Origin: an uncultured Rubrobacteraceae bacterium
GTDB taxonomy: Bacteria > Actinomycetota > Rubrobacteria > Rubrobacterales > Rubrobacteraceae
DNA length: 24,557 nt
Assembly: GCA_902806015.1 (NCBI GenBank)
Contig: CADCUZ010000132.1
Coordinates: 1-24,557, forward strand
Reading direction: 5' to 3'
How positions within the stretch are numbered: the stretch's first letter is position 1; every line of letters starts with the position of its first letter. The position numbers and the translations under genes are program-made. Shown here one piece after another: positions 8,270-15,551 of this stretch. Under the pieces are notes generated by a model. That model was not told the origin of the DNA and searched no databases. It worked only from the letters and a program-made list of their open reading frames with translations.

Positions 8270-9565
8270 TTGACGATCCTCAACGAGTCGGGGACACCGG
8301 ACGTCTTACCCCCGCTCCACGCCGTGAACGGCCTGGCAGAGAGGCTTCCGGGCGTGCTCGTGGTCGTCGTCGGCACCCGGGCGGAAGCCCACCTGGTCCG
8401 CTCCTTGTCCCCCGGTACCCCCCGCTCCCGCGTGGCGTTCGCCGTCCTCGACCCAAAAAACCCGCCGCGGCAGGGCGGGGTCGCGGGCCTCGCGGTCGAG
8501 GCCGCCGGCCGCGAGACAGACCTCGTCCTCCTGGTCTGCGGGCGGACGGCCTCCTACCTGGGCGTGGACGCGGCTTTCGAGGCCCGCCTCGCGGCCCGCA
8601 GGTTGGATCTGCCGGTCGGGGCGGTGGAGCCGGACGCCCCGTACCTCACGCCCGGCGTTCTCTCCACCGACCTCGAAGACCGCCTCCTCGCCGCCCTCGT
8701 CGGCCTGTGCCCAAAGCGCAGGACCTCCGAGCTCTTAGAGATCCCTTCGCAGGCCAAGCGCGGCGGGCTCTTCGGGCTGCGGGGCCGAAGAGGGGAGGCG
8801 GCCACCGGGCAGGACCGTCCGGTGGTGCTTCTCGGGGCCGCCCTGTCGCCGGGCTCCGTCGCGGGGATTGTCGCGGAACTCGCCCGAAGCGGGGTGGAGG
8901 TCTCGGGGGTCGTGCCTGCCATCGGGGGAGCCAAGCTACCCCCGGTGGGAGAGGGAACGGTAGTGGGGGCGATGGACCCGAACCTCGGGGCGGCGGCGAA
9001 CGCGGCGCGGGACCGCGGCGCCAGGGTCGTCAGGACGCTGGTGCCCATCGGGGTAGACGGGACGGCGAGGTTCTTGCAGGATGTGGCGTCGGAGGCAGGA
9101 ACCGGGTCGAGCGAGGTGGTGCGGGCGCGCTCGGTGTGGGAGGAGCTCGGCTTGCTCCGCAACCGCGTGAGGGGGAAGAGGATCTTCTTCGCCGGCGACA
9201 CGGGGTTCGAGGTCCCGCTGGCCCGTTTCTTGGCCGACGCCGGGGCGGTGGTGCTGGAGGTCGGCGTCCCGAGGCTGGACCGGCGGTTCCTGGCCGAAGA
9301 GCTGCAGACCTTGGGTTCGGGCGTGGACGTGGTCGTCTCCCCCGACTGGCGGGGCCAGATGCAGCGCATCGAGGAGGCCCGGCCGGACGTGGTGGTCGCG
9401 AGCCCCGGCCTGCACGCGCCGCTCGTCGCCCGCGGCCACCTGTGCCGCTCCCCGCGGGACTTCATGCGCTCCGGCCTTCACGGCTACGAGGGCGCCCGAC
9501 GCATCCTGGAGCTCCTGGCGCGGACCTTCGACCGGGCCGAGGGCCTCGACTCCCTGAGCCTGTGA
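8270..9565 (+). CDS. BchN/ChlN-like nitrogenase-superfamily protein lacking cluster cysteines
   Basis: A 431-residue homologue of the N subunit of dark-operative protochlorophyllide reductase. Shared landmarks are VVVVGTRAEAH (family LGTRTCAH), GVVPAIGGAKLPPVGEG, LVPIGVDGT (family PIGPDGT), VRGKRIFFAGDTGFEVPLAR, MQRIEEARPDVVVASPGLH, and LHGYEGARRILELL. Length matches BchN (about 420-470). In true BchN three Cys bind the [4Fe-4S] NB-cluster. Here the region of the first Cys has none, the TCAH Cys is Glu39, and the GSCTPE Cys aligns to Arg92. The first Cys in the protein is residue 90 and the next is 147. The TTG start at 8270 has AGGGAG five bases upstream. The gene is followed after 13 bases by the BchB-like gene, with which it presumably forms a complex. 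Confidence 0.88.
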   Translation: MTILNESGTPDVLPPLHAVNGLAERLPGVLVVVVGTRAEAHLVRSLSPGTPRSRVAFAVLDPKNPPRQGGVAGLAVEAAGRETDLVLLVCGRTASYLGVDAAFEARLAARRLDLPVGAVEPDAPYLTPGVLSTDLEDRLLAALVGLCPKRRTSELLEIPSQAKRGGLFGLRGRRGEAATGQDRPVVLLGAALSPGSVAGIVAELARSGVEVSGVVPAIGGAKLPPVGEGTVVGAMDPNLGAAANAARDRGARVVRTLVPIGVDGTARFLQDVASEAGTGSSEVVRARSVWEELGLLRNRVRGKRIFFAGDTGFEVPLARFLADAGAVVLEVGVPRLDRRFLAEELQTLGSGVDVVVSPDWRGQMQRIEEARPDVVVASPGLHAPLVARGHLCRSPRDFMRSGLHGYEGARRILELLARTFDRAEGLDSLSL

Positions 9566-9578
9566 GCGGCGAGGCGCC

Positions 9579-10832
9579 ATGAGGCTCATCGGGGGCGTCT
9601 ACGAGGGACCCGCGAGCCACGGCATCCTGCGCCTGGCGGCGGGCATAAGGGGCGTGCACGCGGTGCTGCGGGCGGGCCCGGGCGAGGGGTACTTCCCGGC
9701 GCTCTACGCGGGTCGGGAACGGGACGGGCGCCCGGCGCCGGTCACGTTGAGCCCCCTGCAGGAGGGACGCAGGGAGTCCTACGCGCCGGGGGACCTCTCG
9801 CGGGACCTCTCCGGCGTCGCCCGGCGCCACCCGGGGGTGGAGGCCGTGATCTTGGCCCGCTCGGAGTCCGCGCTGCTCTCCGGGGAGGCCGTCCCCGACG
9901 CCCCCCTACCTGAGGTCGGCGGGCACGAGCCGGCCCTGATTACCTGCGCCTGGCAGACCCCCGGCATGGGCGAGACGGAGGCGGCCGAGCTCGCGCTCGA
10001 GGACCTCGTCCGGGCGCACGTCCGCACGGGACTCGAGCGCACCCAGTACCCGACGGTCAACCTCTTCGGGCCGCCGGTCTTCGGGCCTGGCGCGGCGGCC
10101 GAGTACGACGAGGCCGAGCGGCTCCTGAATTTGGTCGGGGTGGAGGTCAACGCGCGGGTGCCGCTCGGGGCCACGGTCGAGGATCTCCGCCGCCTCCCCC
10201 GCGCCTGGGCGAACGTGCTCCTCTACAGGGAGGTCGGAGAATCCGCGACGCTCTTTCTCCAAGACGAGCACGGCGTCGGCAGGGTGACGACCCCCATGAT
10301 CGGGGCCGCCGGCACGGGCGCGGCGCTCCGGGCCGTCGGCGAGCTGTGCGAGCTGGACCCGAGGTTCGTCGAGCGGACGGTCTGGTCGGAGCTCTCCCAC
10401 ACCTCGAAACTGCCTTGGTATGCCCGGCTGGGGAGGCCGGAGACCTTCGTGGGCCGCAGGACCACCGTCTTCGGCGATTTCACCTACCCCCTCGGGCTCG
10501 GGTACGCCCTCGCGCGGGAGGTCGGGCTCGAAGTGGTCGCGTGCGGCACTTACCTGACCCACCTGCAGCTGGACTTCCTCTTCCACGCCCAGACCTTCAC
10601 GGCTGACGGTTTCGTCGAGGACGACCCGCAAGAGGTCGCCAACAGGATAGAGGCCGCCCGCCCGGACCTGATCGTCGGCACCGAGCTGGAAGCGCCCGTC
10701 GCCCAAGCCCTGGGCGTCCCGTTCCTCCCGCTCTGCTACCCTGCCGGGGACCGCCCCTTCGTCGAGAGGCCACTCATGGGCTACGGGGGCTCCAGCATCC
10801 TCGCCGACCGGCTAGACGGGGCGCTGGGGTAG
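9579..10832 (+). CDS. BchB/ChlB-like nitrogenase-superfamily protein, ligand and active-site residues replaced, C-terminal domain absent
   Basis: A 417-residue homologue of the B subunit of dark-operative protochlorophyllide reductase. The N-terminus is diagnostic: YEGPASHGILRLA, GVHAVLRA and GYF match BchB almost position by position. Later segments VFGDFTYPLGLG (family FGDATH), ALAREVGLEVV, DLIVGTELEAPVA and PLMGYGGSSILAD also match. Residue 36, the Asp that supplies the fourth ligand of the NB-cluster in BchB, is Glu. The catalytic proton-donor Asp, expected after the WYAR motif, aligns to Arg286. The substrate-contacting His aligns to Pro388. The protein stops where BchB (usually over 500 residues) would go on into its C-terminal domain. 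The ATG at 9579 lies 13 bases after the BchN-like stop with GAGG upstream. It may pair with the BchN-like protein, but reductase chemistry is unlikely. Confidence 0.88.
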   Translation: MRLIGGVYEGPASHGILRLAAGIRGVHAVLRAGPGEGYFPALYAGRERDGRPAPVTLSPLQEGRRESYAPGDLSRDLSGVARRHPGVEAVILARSESALLSGEAVPDAPLPEVGGHEPALITCAWQTPGMGETEAAELALEDLVRAHVRTGLERTQYPTVNLFGPPVFGPGAAAEYDEAERLLNLVGVEVNARVPLGATVEDLRRLPRAWANVLLYREVGESATLFLQDEHGVGRVTTPMIGAAGTGAALRAVGELCELDPRFVERTVWSELSHTSKLPWYARLGRPETFVGRRTTVFGDFTYPLGLGYALAREVGLEVVACGTYLTHLQLDFLFHAQTFTADGFVEDDPQEVANRIEAARPDLIVGTELEAPVAQALGVPFLPLCYPAGDRPFVERPLMGYGGSSILADRLDGALG

Positions 10833-10900
10833 TAGGGGGTCGGGCATCAAGCCCGCCCGCGCGAGGGGCGCCGACTGTTAGGAAAACCGGTCTGGGCCGA

Positions 10901-10906
10901 TATAAT
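10901..10906 (+). promoter_or_regulatory. Perfect -10 box for the 92-aa gene, probably leaderless
   Basis: TATAAT ends eight bases before the GTG at 10915. A weak -35 candidate TTAGGA at 10878-10883 lies 17 bases upstream. The expected transcription start falls on or next to the start codon, and no ribosome site is present. Confidence 0.6.
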
Positions 10907-10914
10907 TCTGGGCT

Positions 10915-11193
10915 GTGGGCATCCGCGACTTTATCCAATACCTGACGGAGCACAGGGAGCGGCTCGGCGGCGGAAGGGCGCTCTCGGAGGCCGAGCGCGA
11001 GAAGACCCTGCGCGAAGCGGAGACGATGGTAGGCATGATGGACGCCGCCGTCAGGGAGCTCGATTCCGTTATAAAGAACCGGCGGGTGAACCTGCCCGAG
11101 GAGCACGCCCTCAGGTTCGCCCAGGACGTCTTCAGGTACCTCCGCGAGGAAGAAGAGAGGGTAAAGGCGGAGGTTCGCGGGTCGGGACATTGA
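10915..11193 (+). CDS. 92-residue helical protein of unknown function
   Basis: I do not recognise a family. The product starts MGIRDFIQYLTEHRERLGGG and is rich in charged residues with a helical pattern (EAEREKTLREAETMVGMMDA, AVRELDSVIKNRRVNLPEE, DVFRYLREEEERVKAEV). This suggests a small cytoplasmic helical bundle with no membrane segment and no Cys. Codon use has the strong third-position GC of its neighbours, supporting a real gene. It lies 82 bases after the BchB-like gene with its own TATAAT box and a GTG start, so it can be expressed separately from the pair. The methyltransferase follows 45 bases later. Confidence 0.7.
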   Translation: MGIRDFIQYLTEHRERLGGGRALSEAEREKTLREAETMVGMMDAAVRELDSVIKNRRVNLPEEHALRFAQDVFRYLREEEERVKAEVRGSGH

Positions 11194-11238
11194 GCCCGCC
11201 GCGCCGTTCGTGACGGCCACCAAAGACGGAGGTTACTC

Positions 11239-11970
11239 GTGATAGAGCTCTACGGCAGCCTGGCCGATTGGTGGCCGGCCGTCTCGCCGCCTTCCGAGTA
11301 CGCCGAGGAGGCTGCGCTGTACGTGGGCATGATCCGCTCCGCGGCGCGCCGCCCGGTCCGCGAGGTCTTGGAACTCGGCAGCGGCGGCGGAAACAACGCC
11401 TCGCACATGAAGCGGGCGTTCGCGCTGACGCTCGTCGAGCCCGCCGAGGGGATGCGCGGGTTGAGCCGCGCGCTCAACCCAGAGTGCGAACACGTGGCCG
11501 GCGACATGCGAACCGTCCGTCTCGGCCGCCCGTTCGACGCGGTGTTCGTGCACGACGCCGTCATGTACATGACCACCGAGGAAGACCTGCGCGCGGCTTT
11601 GGCTACCGTCGCGGCGCACCTGGCGCCCGGCGGCGCGGCGCTGGTGGCGCCTGACGCGACGGCCGAGACGTTCTCCGGGGCGACCGAGCACGGCGGCGGC
11701 GAGGCCCCGGACGGGAGGCGGGCGCGCTATCTGCAGTGGACGCTGCCGCCCGAGCCCGAACAGACCACCTTCCAGACGCACTACGCGTTCCTCCTGCGCG
11801 AGCCCGACGGGACCGTGCGCTCGGCCCACGACGTGCACCGCGAGGGTCTGTTCCCACGCGCGACGTGGCTGCGGCTGTTTCGAGAGGTGGGTCTCGCCGC
11901 CTCGCTCGCGCCCCGAACGATCGAGGACGGAGAGTACGACGCCTTTGTCGCGTTGCGCGACGCGCCGTAG
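11239..11970 (+). CDS. Class I SAM-dependent methyltransferase
   Basis: A 243-residue Rossmann-fold methyltransferase. Motif I is VLELGSGGGNNASHM at about residues 43-57. The acidic end of beta-2 is LVEPAEGM at about 65-72. Motif II appears as GDM...FDAVFVHDAVMYM at about 88-111, and LAPGGAALVAPD is motif III. A C-terminal region of about 100 residues probably forms the substrate site. The substrate is not deducible. The GTG at 11239 is preceded by GGAGG at six bases. The short gap to the 92-aa gene allows co-transcription. Confidence 0.85.
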   Translation: MIELYGSLADWWPAVSPPSEYAEEAALYVGMIRSAARRPVREVLELGSGGGNNASHMKRAFALTLVEPAEGMRGLSRALNPECEHVAGDMRTVRLGRPFDAVFVHDAVMYMTTEEDLRAALATVAAHLAPGGAALVAPDATAETFSGATEHGGGEAPDGRRARYLQWTLPPEPEQTTFQTHYAFLLREPDGTVRSAHDVHREGLFPRATWLRLFREVGLAASLAPRTIEDGEYDAFVALRDAP

Positions 11971-11998
11971 GGACGATCGGCATCCTTCGATCCCGCAA

Positions 11999-12026
11999 CT
12001 GACGGTCCTGCCTCTTCGTATAGACT
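11999..12026 (+). promoter_or_regulatory. Candidate promoter for the HtrA-like gene
   Basis: CTGACG (11999-12004) and TAGACT (12021-12026), with an overlapping TATAGA at 12019, are spaced 16 bases apart about 50 bases before the TTG at 12077. The match to housekeeping consensus is only moderate, and an alternative sigma factor is possible. Confidence 0.3.
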
Positions 12027-12076
12027 CTGTGTCGAACCACGCGCCCGTCGGGTGCCTACAGGAGGTACGTAACGTT

Positions 12077-13186
12077 TTGAATCCCGGAACGAGAACACGC
12101 CGGCTTCTCTTGCTCGTGGCGGCGGTGACGGCGGTCCTGCTCGCCGGCTGCTCCGAAGAGCAATCAGGCTCCAACGAGGCCGCCGCGGCGGCGCAGACAC
12201 CCCGGGAAGAGGCCCCTTCGCCCGCCGGGATACCCAGAGACGAGCCGGTAGCCCGGGTGGCCGCCGCCGTCGGGCCCAGCGTGGTGCAGGTCAACGTGCT
12301 GGTCTCCCAGCAGACGCCGCTCGGCACGCAGCCGGGCGAGGGGCTTGGGAGTGGTGTGATCTACCGCGGAGACGGCTACATCATCACCAACGACCACGTC
12401 GTCAGGGACGCCTCGGCGATCCAGGTCGCCTTCGCCGACGGCAGAACGGAGCCCGCCGAGGTCGTCGGCGCCGACCCGAACAGCGAGATCGCGGTGCTCA
12501 AGGTGGACCGTAACGGCCTGCCGGCCGCGACCTTCAAGACGGACGAGCCGCCCATCGTCGGCCAGCTCGCCGTCGCCATCGGCAGCCCGGCCGGCTTCGA
12601 GGCGACCGTGACTTCGGGCGTGGTCAGCGCTGTAGGACGGGACTTTCCCCCCGAGCTTACGGGCGGCGACGACAGGGCCGCCAAGGCGCTCTCCGACCTG
12701 ATCCAGACCGACGCGGCCATCTCGCCCGGCAACTCGGGCGGCGCCCTCGTGGATCGCGACGGCAACATCGTCGGCATCAACGTCGCCTACCTCCCGCCTT
12801 CCCAGACGGGGGCGGTGAACCTCGGTTTCGCCATCCCGTCGGACACGGCGGTCTCCGTCGCCGACCAGCTGATAGAGACCGGGGAGGTCACCACCCCCTA
12901 CCTGGGCGTCGGCACGGTCCCACTTCCCACCGAGGTCGCCGAAAGCTTCGACCTCCCCGTCGACTCGGGCGCGCTGGTCCAGAGCGTCGAGCCGGGCAGC
13001 GGCGCGGACGAGGCCGGGGTGCGCAAGAACGACGTCATCACCGCCCTGGAAGGCACCGAGATAGCGAGCTACGGGGACCTGTTCGGCGCCCTGCGCGACT
13101 ACCGGCCAGGCGACACCGTGGGGCTGACGGTATTCCGAAACGGCGAGGAGAGAACCCTTGACGTCACCCTCGGCGAGCAGCCGTAG
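12077..13186 (+). CDS. htrA: HtrA/DegP-like serine protease, predicted lipoprotein, with PDZ domain
   Basis: A 369-residue extracytoplasmic protein of the S1C family, which degrades or refolds damaged envelope proteins. The N-terminus is a lipoprotein signal: RR, a leucine-rich helix and the lipobox LLAGC with Cys25. An Ala/Glu/Pro linker follows to about residue 58. The trypsin-like domain shows YIITNDHVV (His107) and AISPGNSGGAL (Ser220). The segment that normally reads SDIAVLK reads SEIAVLK, so the triad Asp is Glu137. One PDZ domain occupies about residues 280-365 (YLGVG, SGALVQSVEPGSGADEAGV, VITALEG). The TTG start at 12077 has GGAGG 11 bases upstream and starts the signal peptide correctly. 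A 78-residue gene follows after five bases. Confidence 0.9.
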   Translation: MNPGTRTRRLLLLVAAVTAVLLAGCSEEQSGSNEAAAAAQTPREEAPSPAGIPRDEPVARVAAAVGPSVVQVNVLVSQQTPLGTQPGEGLGSGVIYRGDGYIITNDHVVRDASAIQVAFADGRTEPAEVVGADPNSEIAVLKVDRNGLPAATFKTDEPPIVGQLAVAIGSPAGFEATVTSGVVSAVGRDFPPELTGGDDRAAKALSDLIQTDAAISPGNSGGALVDRDGNIVGINVAYLPPSQTGAVNLGFAIPSDTAVSVADQLIETGEVTTPYLGVGTVPLPTEVAESFDLPVDSGALVQSVEPGSGADEAGVRKNDVITALEGTEIASYGDLFGALRDYRPGDTVGLTVFRNGEERTLDVTLGEQP

Positions 13187-13191
13187 AACCC

Positions 13192-13428
13192 GTGAGGAAT
13201 CCGTGGGCGAGCAGGGCGGCCGAGACCTTCGCCGTCCTTACCATCGGCGACGCGACAATGGAGCTGGTCTCGCCTAGGGGGCACTCGCTTCCGTGGGAGA
13301 CCGGCCCGGAAGGGAACCGCAAGGTCGCCCGCTTTTTCGCGGAGAACCCTAACCTCATGCGCCTCCCCGGCGCGGCCCGGCCGGCCATCGGCCTCTGGCT
13401 CGCGCTGCGCCAGTACCGCGGGCGGTAG
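13192..13428 (+). CDS. Small protein of unknown function downstream of htrA
   Basis: A 78-residue product beginning MRNPWASRAAETFAVLTIGD and containing ATMELVSPRGHSLPWETGP, FFAENPNL and a final GLWLALRQYRGR. I recognise the general look of small actinobacterial proteins with a short hydrophobic start and end but cannot name a family. The GTG start lies five bases after the htrA stop. Codon use is strongly GC in third position, so it is probably translated, and coupling to htrA is likely. It carries two weakly hydrophobic stretches and could associate with the membrane. Confidence 0.6.
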   Translation: MRNPWASRAAETFAVLTIGDATMELVSPRGHSLPWETGPEGNRKVARFFAENPNLMRLPGAARPAIGLWLALRQYRGR

Positions 13429-13463
13429 TCTCGGTAGCACGCGAGAAGCGGCCATCCACGGGG

Positions 13464-13469
13464 TAAAAT
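13464..13469 (+). promoter_or_regulatory. -10 box for the CDF exporter, probably leaderless
   Basis: TAAAAT ends six bases before the ATG at 13476, so transcription probably starts at the initiation codon. No Shine-Dalgarno sequence lies between them. Confidence 0.5.
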
Positions 13470-13475
13470 ACCGGC

Positions 13476-14429
13476 ATGCACCACGACCATCACCACCACG
13501 CGGGACACGAGCACGCAGGGCACGACTACGGCGGGCATTCGCGCGGGGCGGGGCGACGGGCACTGACGTTCGTGTTCTTTTTGACGACGGCGTTTTTGGC
13601 CGTGGAGGTCGTCGGCGGGTTCCTGACCGGCTCGCTCGCGCTTCTGGCCGACGCCGGGCACATGGCGTCGGACGCCGTGTCCTTGGGGCTCGCGCTCTTG
13701 GCCGTCTGGCTCGCGGAGCGGCCGGCGACCCCGCGGCGGAGCTTTGGGTACAAGCGGGCCGAGATCCTGGCGGCTTTGGCGAACGGGGTGACGCTGGTGG
13801 CGGTTTCCGTCTGGATCTTCGTCGAGGCCTTCCGGCGTCTGCAGGACCCGCAGCCCATCCTCGGCGGCTGGATGATGGCCGTGGCAGTCGTGGGGCTCCT
13901 CGTGAACGTCGCCGGTGCTGCCGTGCTCTCGCGCTCCGGCGGCGAGAGCCTGAACGTCGAGGGTGCCCTGCGCCACGTCCTGGCCGATCTGCTCGGCTCC
14001 GTCGGGGTCATCGTCGCCGCCGGCGTGATCCTGCTCACCGGCTGGCGCTACGCGGACCCGCTCGTTAGCGCCGTGATCGGGGTCCTGGTCCTCGCGAGTT
14101 CCTGGAAACTCTTGCGCGACTCCACGAACATCCTCCTCGAAGCGACCCCGCGGGGCGTGGACGCCGAACAGGTGGGCCGCAGTATGGCCTCCGCCCCAGG
14201 CGTCCAGGAGGTCCACGACCTCCACATCTGGACGATAACCTCCGGTTTCCCGGCCCTCTCGGCCCACGTGCTCGTCGGCAGGGACGAGAACTGCCACGCC
14301 CGCCGCCGCGACCTGGAAGCCGTCCTCGCCCGCGACTTCGGCATAGAGCACACCACCCTCCAGGTGGACCACGCCGGCGACCACCACGCCGCCCTCCAGG
14401 CCCTCCGCTTCCCCACCCGAAGGGATTAG
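13476..14429 (+). CDS. Cation diffusion facilitator (CzcD/ZnT-like metal exporter)
   Basis: A 317-residue CDF transporter that exchanges Zn or a similar divalent cation for protons across the cytoplasmic membrane. A His-rich N-terminal tail ([20 protein letters not shown]) probably binds metal. Six transmembrane helices follow. The transport-site residues are the HxxxD pairs in HMASD (His62, Asp66) and HVLAD (His167, Asp171), the pattern typical of Zn-selective CzcD/ZnT members. The cytoplasmic C-terminal domain has [12 protein letters not shown] and ends in another His-rich stretch (DHAGDHHAA). The start ATG is set by the upstream TAAAAT box. The YkvA-like gene starts ten bases after the stop, suggesting one transcript. 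Confidence 0.92.
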   Translation: MHHDHHHHAGHEHAGHDYGGHSRGAGRRALTFVFFLTTAFLAVEVVGGFLTGSLALLADAGHMASDAVSLGLALLAVWLAERPATPRRSFGYKRAEILAALANGVTLVAVSVWIFVEAFRRLQDPQPILGGWMMAVAVVGLLVNVAGAAVLSRSGGESLNVEGALRHVLADLLGSVGVIVAAGVILLTGWRYADPLVSAVIGVLVLASSWKLLRDSTNILLEATPRGVDAEQVGRSMASAPGVQEVHDLHIWTITSGFPALSAHVLVGRDENCHARRRDLEAVLARDFGIEHTTLQVDHAGDHHAALQALRFPTRRD

Positions 14430-14439
14430 GCCTCGGTCA

Positions 14440-14832
14440 ATGGGCCGTTTCGAGGGGCTGAAACGTTGGGCAAGGCGGCTCAAAACCGAGTTGTGTGCGC
14501 TGTATCTAGCCTACGGAGACCCGCGGGTGCCGACGTACGCGAGGGTCTTCGCGGCCTTGGTGGTGGCGTACGCGTTCAGCCCGATAGACCTGATCCCTGA
14601 CCCCATCCCCGTTCTCGGCTACCTGGATGACCTGATCCTGGTCCCCCTCGGCATCGCCCTCGCCGTCCGCATGATCCCGCCCGATGTTCTGGCGGAGTGC
14701 CGGGCGAAAGCCCGCGAAGTCGGGGTCCAAGCCGGGCCGAAGGGCACCGCAGCGGCAGTAATCGTCGTGGGGATCTGGCTGCTGCTGGCCGCGCTGGCCG
14801 TCTACCTCGTGGTCAGGATCGTGGCCCCCTGA
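14440..14832 (+). CDS. YkvA/DUF1232 family membrane protein
   Basis: About 130 residues. The DUF1232 core is clear: [20 protein letters not shown] followed by [20 protein letters not shown] and [16 protein letters not shown]-terminal transmembrane helix follows (about residues 107-126, [13 protein letters not shown]). The family is widespread and its biochemical role is not established. The ATG at 14440 lies ten bases after the CDF stop with only a weak ribosome site, suggesting translational coupling to the exporter. Confidence 0.85.
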   Translation: MGRFEGLKRWARRLKTELCALYLAYGDPRVPTYARVFAALVVAYAFSPIDLIPDPIPVLGYLDDLILVPLGIALAVRMIPPDVLAECRAKAREVGVQAGPKGTAAAVIVVGIWLLLAALAVYLVVRIVAP

Positions 14833-14835
14833 TGA

Positions 14836-14849
14836 CCCCGACAGCGGGG
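14836..14849 (+). terminator. Small GC hairpin after the YkvA gene
   Basis: CCCCG pairs with CGGGG around a four-base ACAG loop, four bases beyond the stop codon. There is no T-run. Confidence 0.3.
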
Positions 14850-14913
14850 CCCGACCGCGAGCGTGGCTTCTCGGAGGCCGGGGGCCGGCGGCCGACGACT
14901 AGGAGCTGACGGC

Positions 14914-14919
14914 TATGCT
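14914..14919 (+). promoter_or_regulatory. Candidate -10 box for the DUF3105-DUF305 operon
   Basis: TATGCT lies in an AT-richer patch (TATGCTAATCT) about 38 bases ahead of the TTG at 14958. It gives a short leader that carries the AAAGAGG ribosome site. Confidence 0.35.
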
Positions 14920-14957
14920 AATCTCTACCCGCCGGAAAGCTAAAAAGAGGCAGAAGA

Positions 14958-15551
14958 TTGGGTAACAAGGGAAGCGGGCAGGTCAGGACGACGCCGTCCT
15001 CGGGCGGTTCGAGAAAGACTTACATCATCGTCGGCGCGGTCGTTTTGGCCTTCGTGGCCGGTTTCGTGGCGCTGGTCGTGCTGGACTCGCGTCAGCAAGC
15101 GGCGAGCACGCCCCCGGGCGAGGTCCGGACCTACGACGTCGGCCAAGTGGGCCAGCACACCGACGGGGACGTGGACTACGAGCAGACCCCGCCGGCCGGC
15201 GGCGAGCACGACGACGTCTGGCAGAACAGCGGTTTCTACGAGCAGCCCATCAGGGACGAGAACGCGGTACACACCCTGGAGCACGGGGCGGTCTGGATCA
15301 CCTACGACCCCGACCTCCCGCAGGACCAGAAGAACAGGATACGCGGTCTCGTCGAGGGCCAGACCTGCATGCTCGCCAGCCCCCACCCCGACCTGCCGAA
15401 CCCTGTCGTGGCCTCCGCCTGGGGCAAACAACTGACGCTGGAGAGCGCGGACAGTGCCGACCTGGAGCGGTTCGTCCGGGCCTACCGCCAGGGACCGCAG
15501 ACCCCCGAGCCCGGCGCCGCCTGCACCGGCGGCACGTCAGACACCGTCTAG
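14958..15551 (+). CDS. DUF3105 membrane-anchored extracytoplasmic protein
   Basis: A 197-residue protein. A short Gly/Ser-rich cytoplasmic tail is followed by one transmembrane helix (about residues 22-42) and an exported domain. The DUF3105 hallmarks are YEQTPPAGGEHDDVW (family PPtSGpH...W), FYEQP and AVHTLEHGAVWITYDPDL, with conserved His84, His105, Glu108 and His109 that look like a metal site. Two Cys near the C-terminus (LVEGQTCM and GAACTGG) could form a disulfide. The family's function is not established. The TTG at 14958 has AAAGAGG seven bases upstream. The stop codon abuts the ATG of the DUF305 gene, so the two are co-translated. Confidence 0.88.
   Translation: MGNKGSGQVRTTPSSGGSRKTYIIVGAVVLAFVAGFVALVVLDSRQQAASTPPGEVRTYDVGQVGQHTDGDVDYEQTPPAGGEHDDVWQNSGFYEQPIRDENAVHTLEHGAVWITYDPDLPQDQKNRIRGLVEGQTCMLASPHPDLPNPVVASAWGKQLTLESADSADLERFVRAYRQGPQTPEPGAACTGGTSDTV

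Noticed and set aside
8227..9582. A plus-strand frame of about 450 codons overlapping the BchN-like gene
   Set aside because: Its product is Arg/Gly/Pro-rich without family features, while the overlapping frame has clear BchN motifs.
8270..10832. Reading the pair as nitrogenase NifDK/NifEN or as chlorophyllide reductase BchYZ
   Set aside because: The BchB-type N-terminus (YEGPAxHGxLRxA) and BchN-type blocks (PIGxDGT, RGKxxFFxGD) are specific to the DPOR N/B subunits.
8270..10832. Reading the pair as a working protochlorophyllide reductase
   Set aside because: Cluster ligands, proton donor, substrate His and the B-subunit C-terminal domain are all missing or changed, and no BchL is seen.
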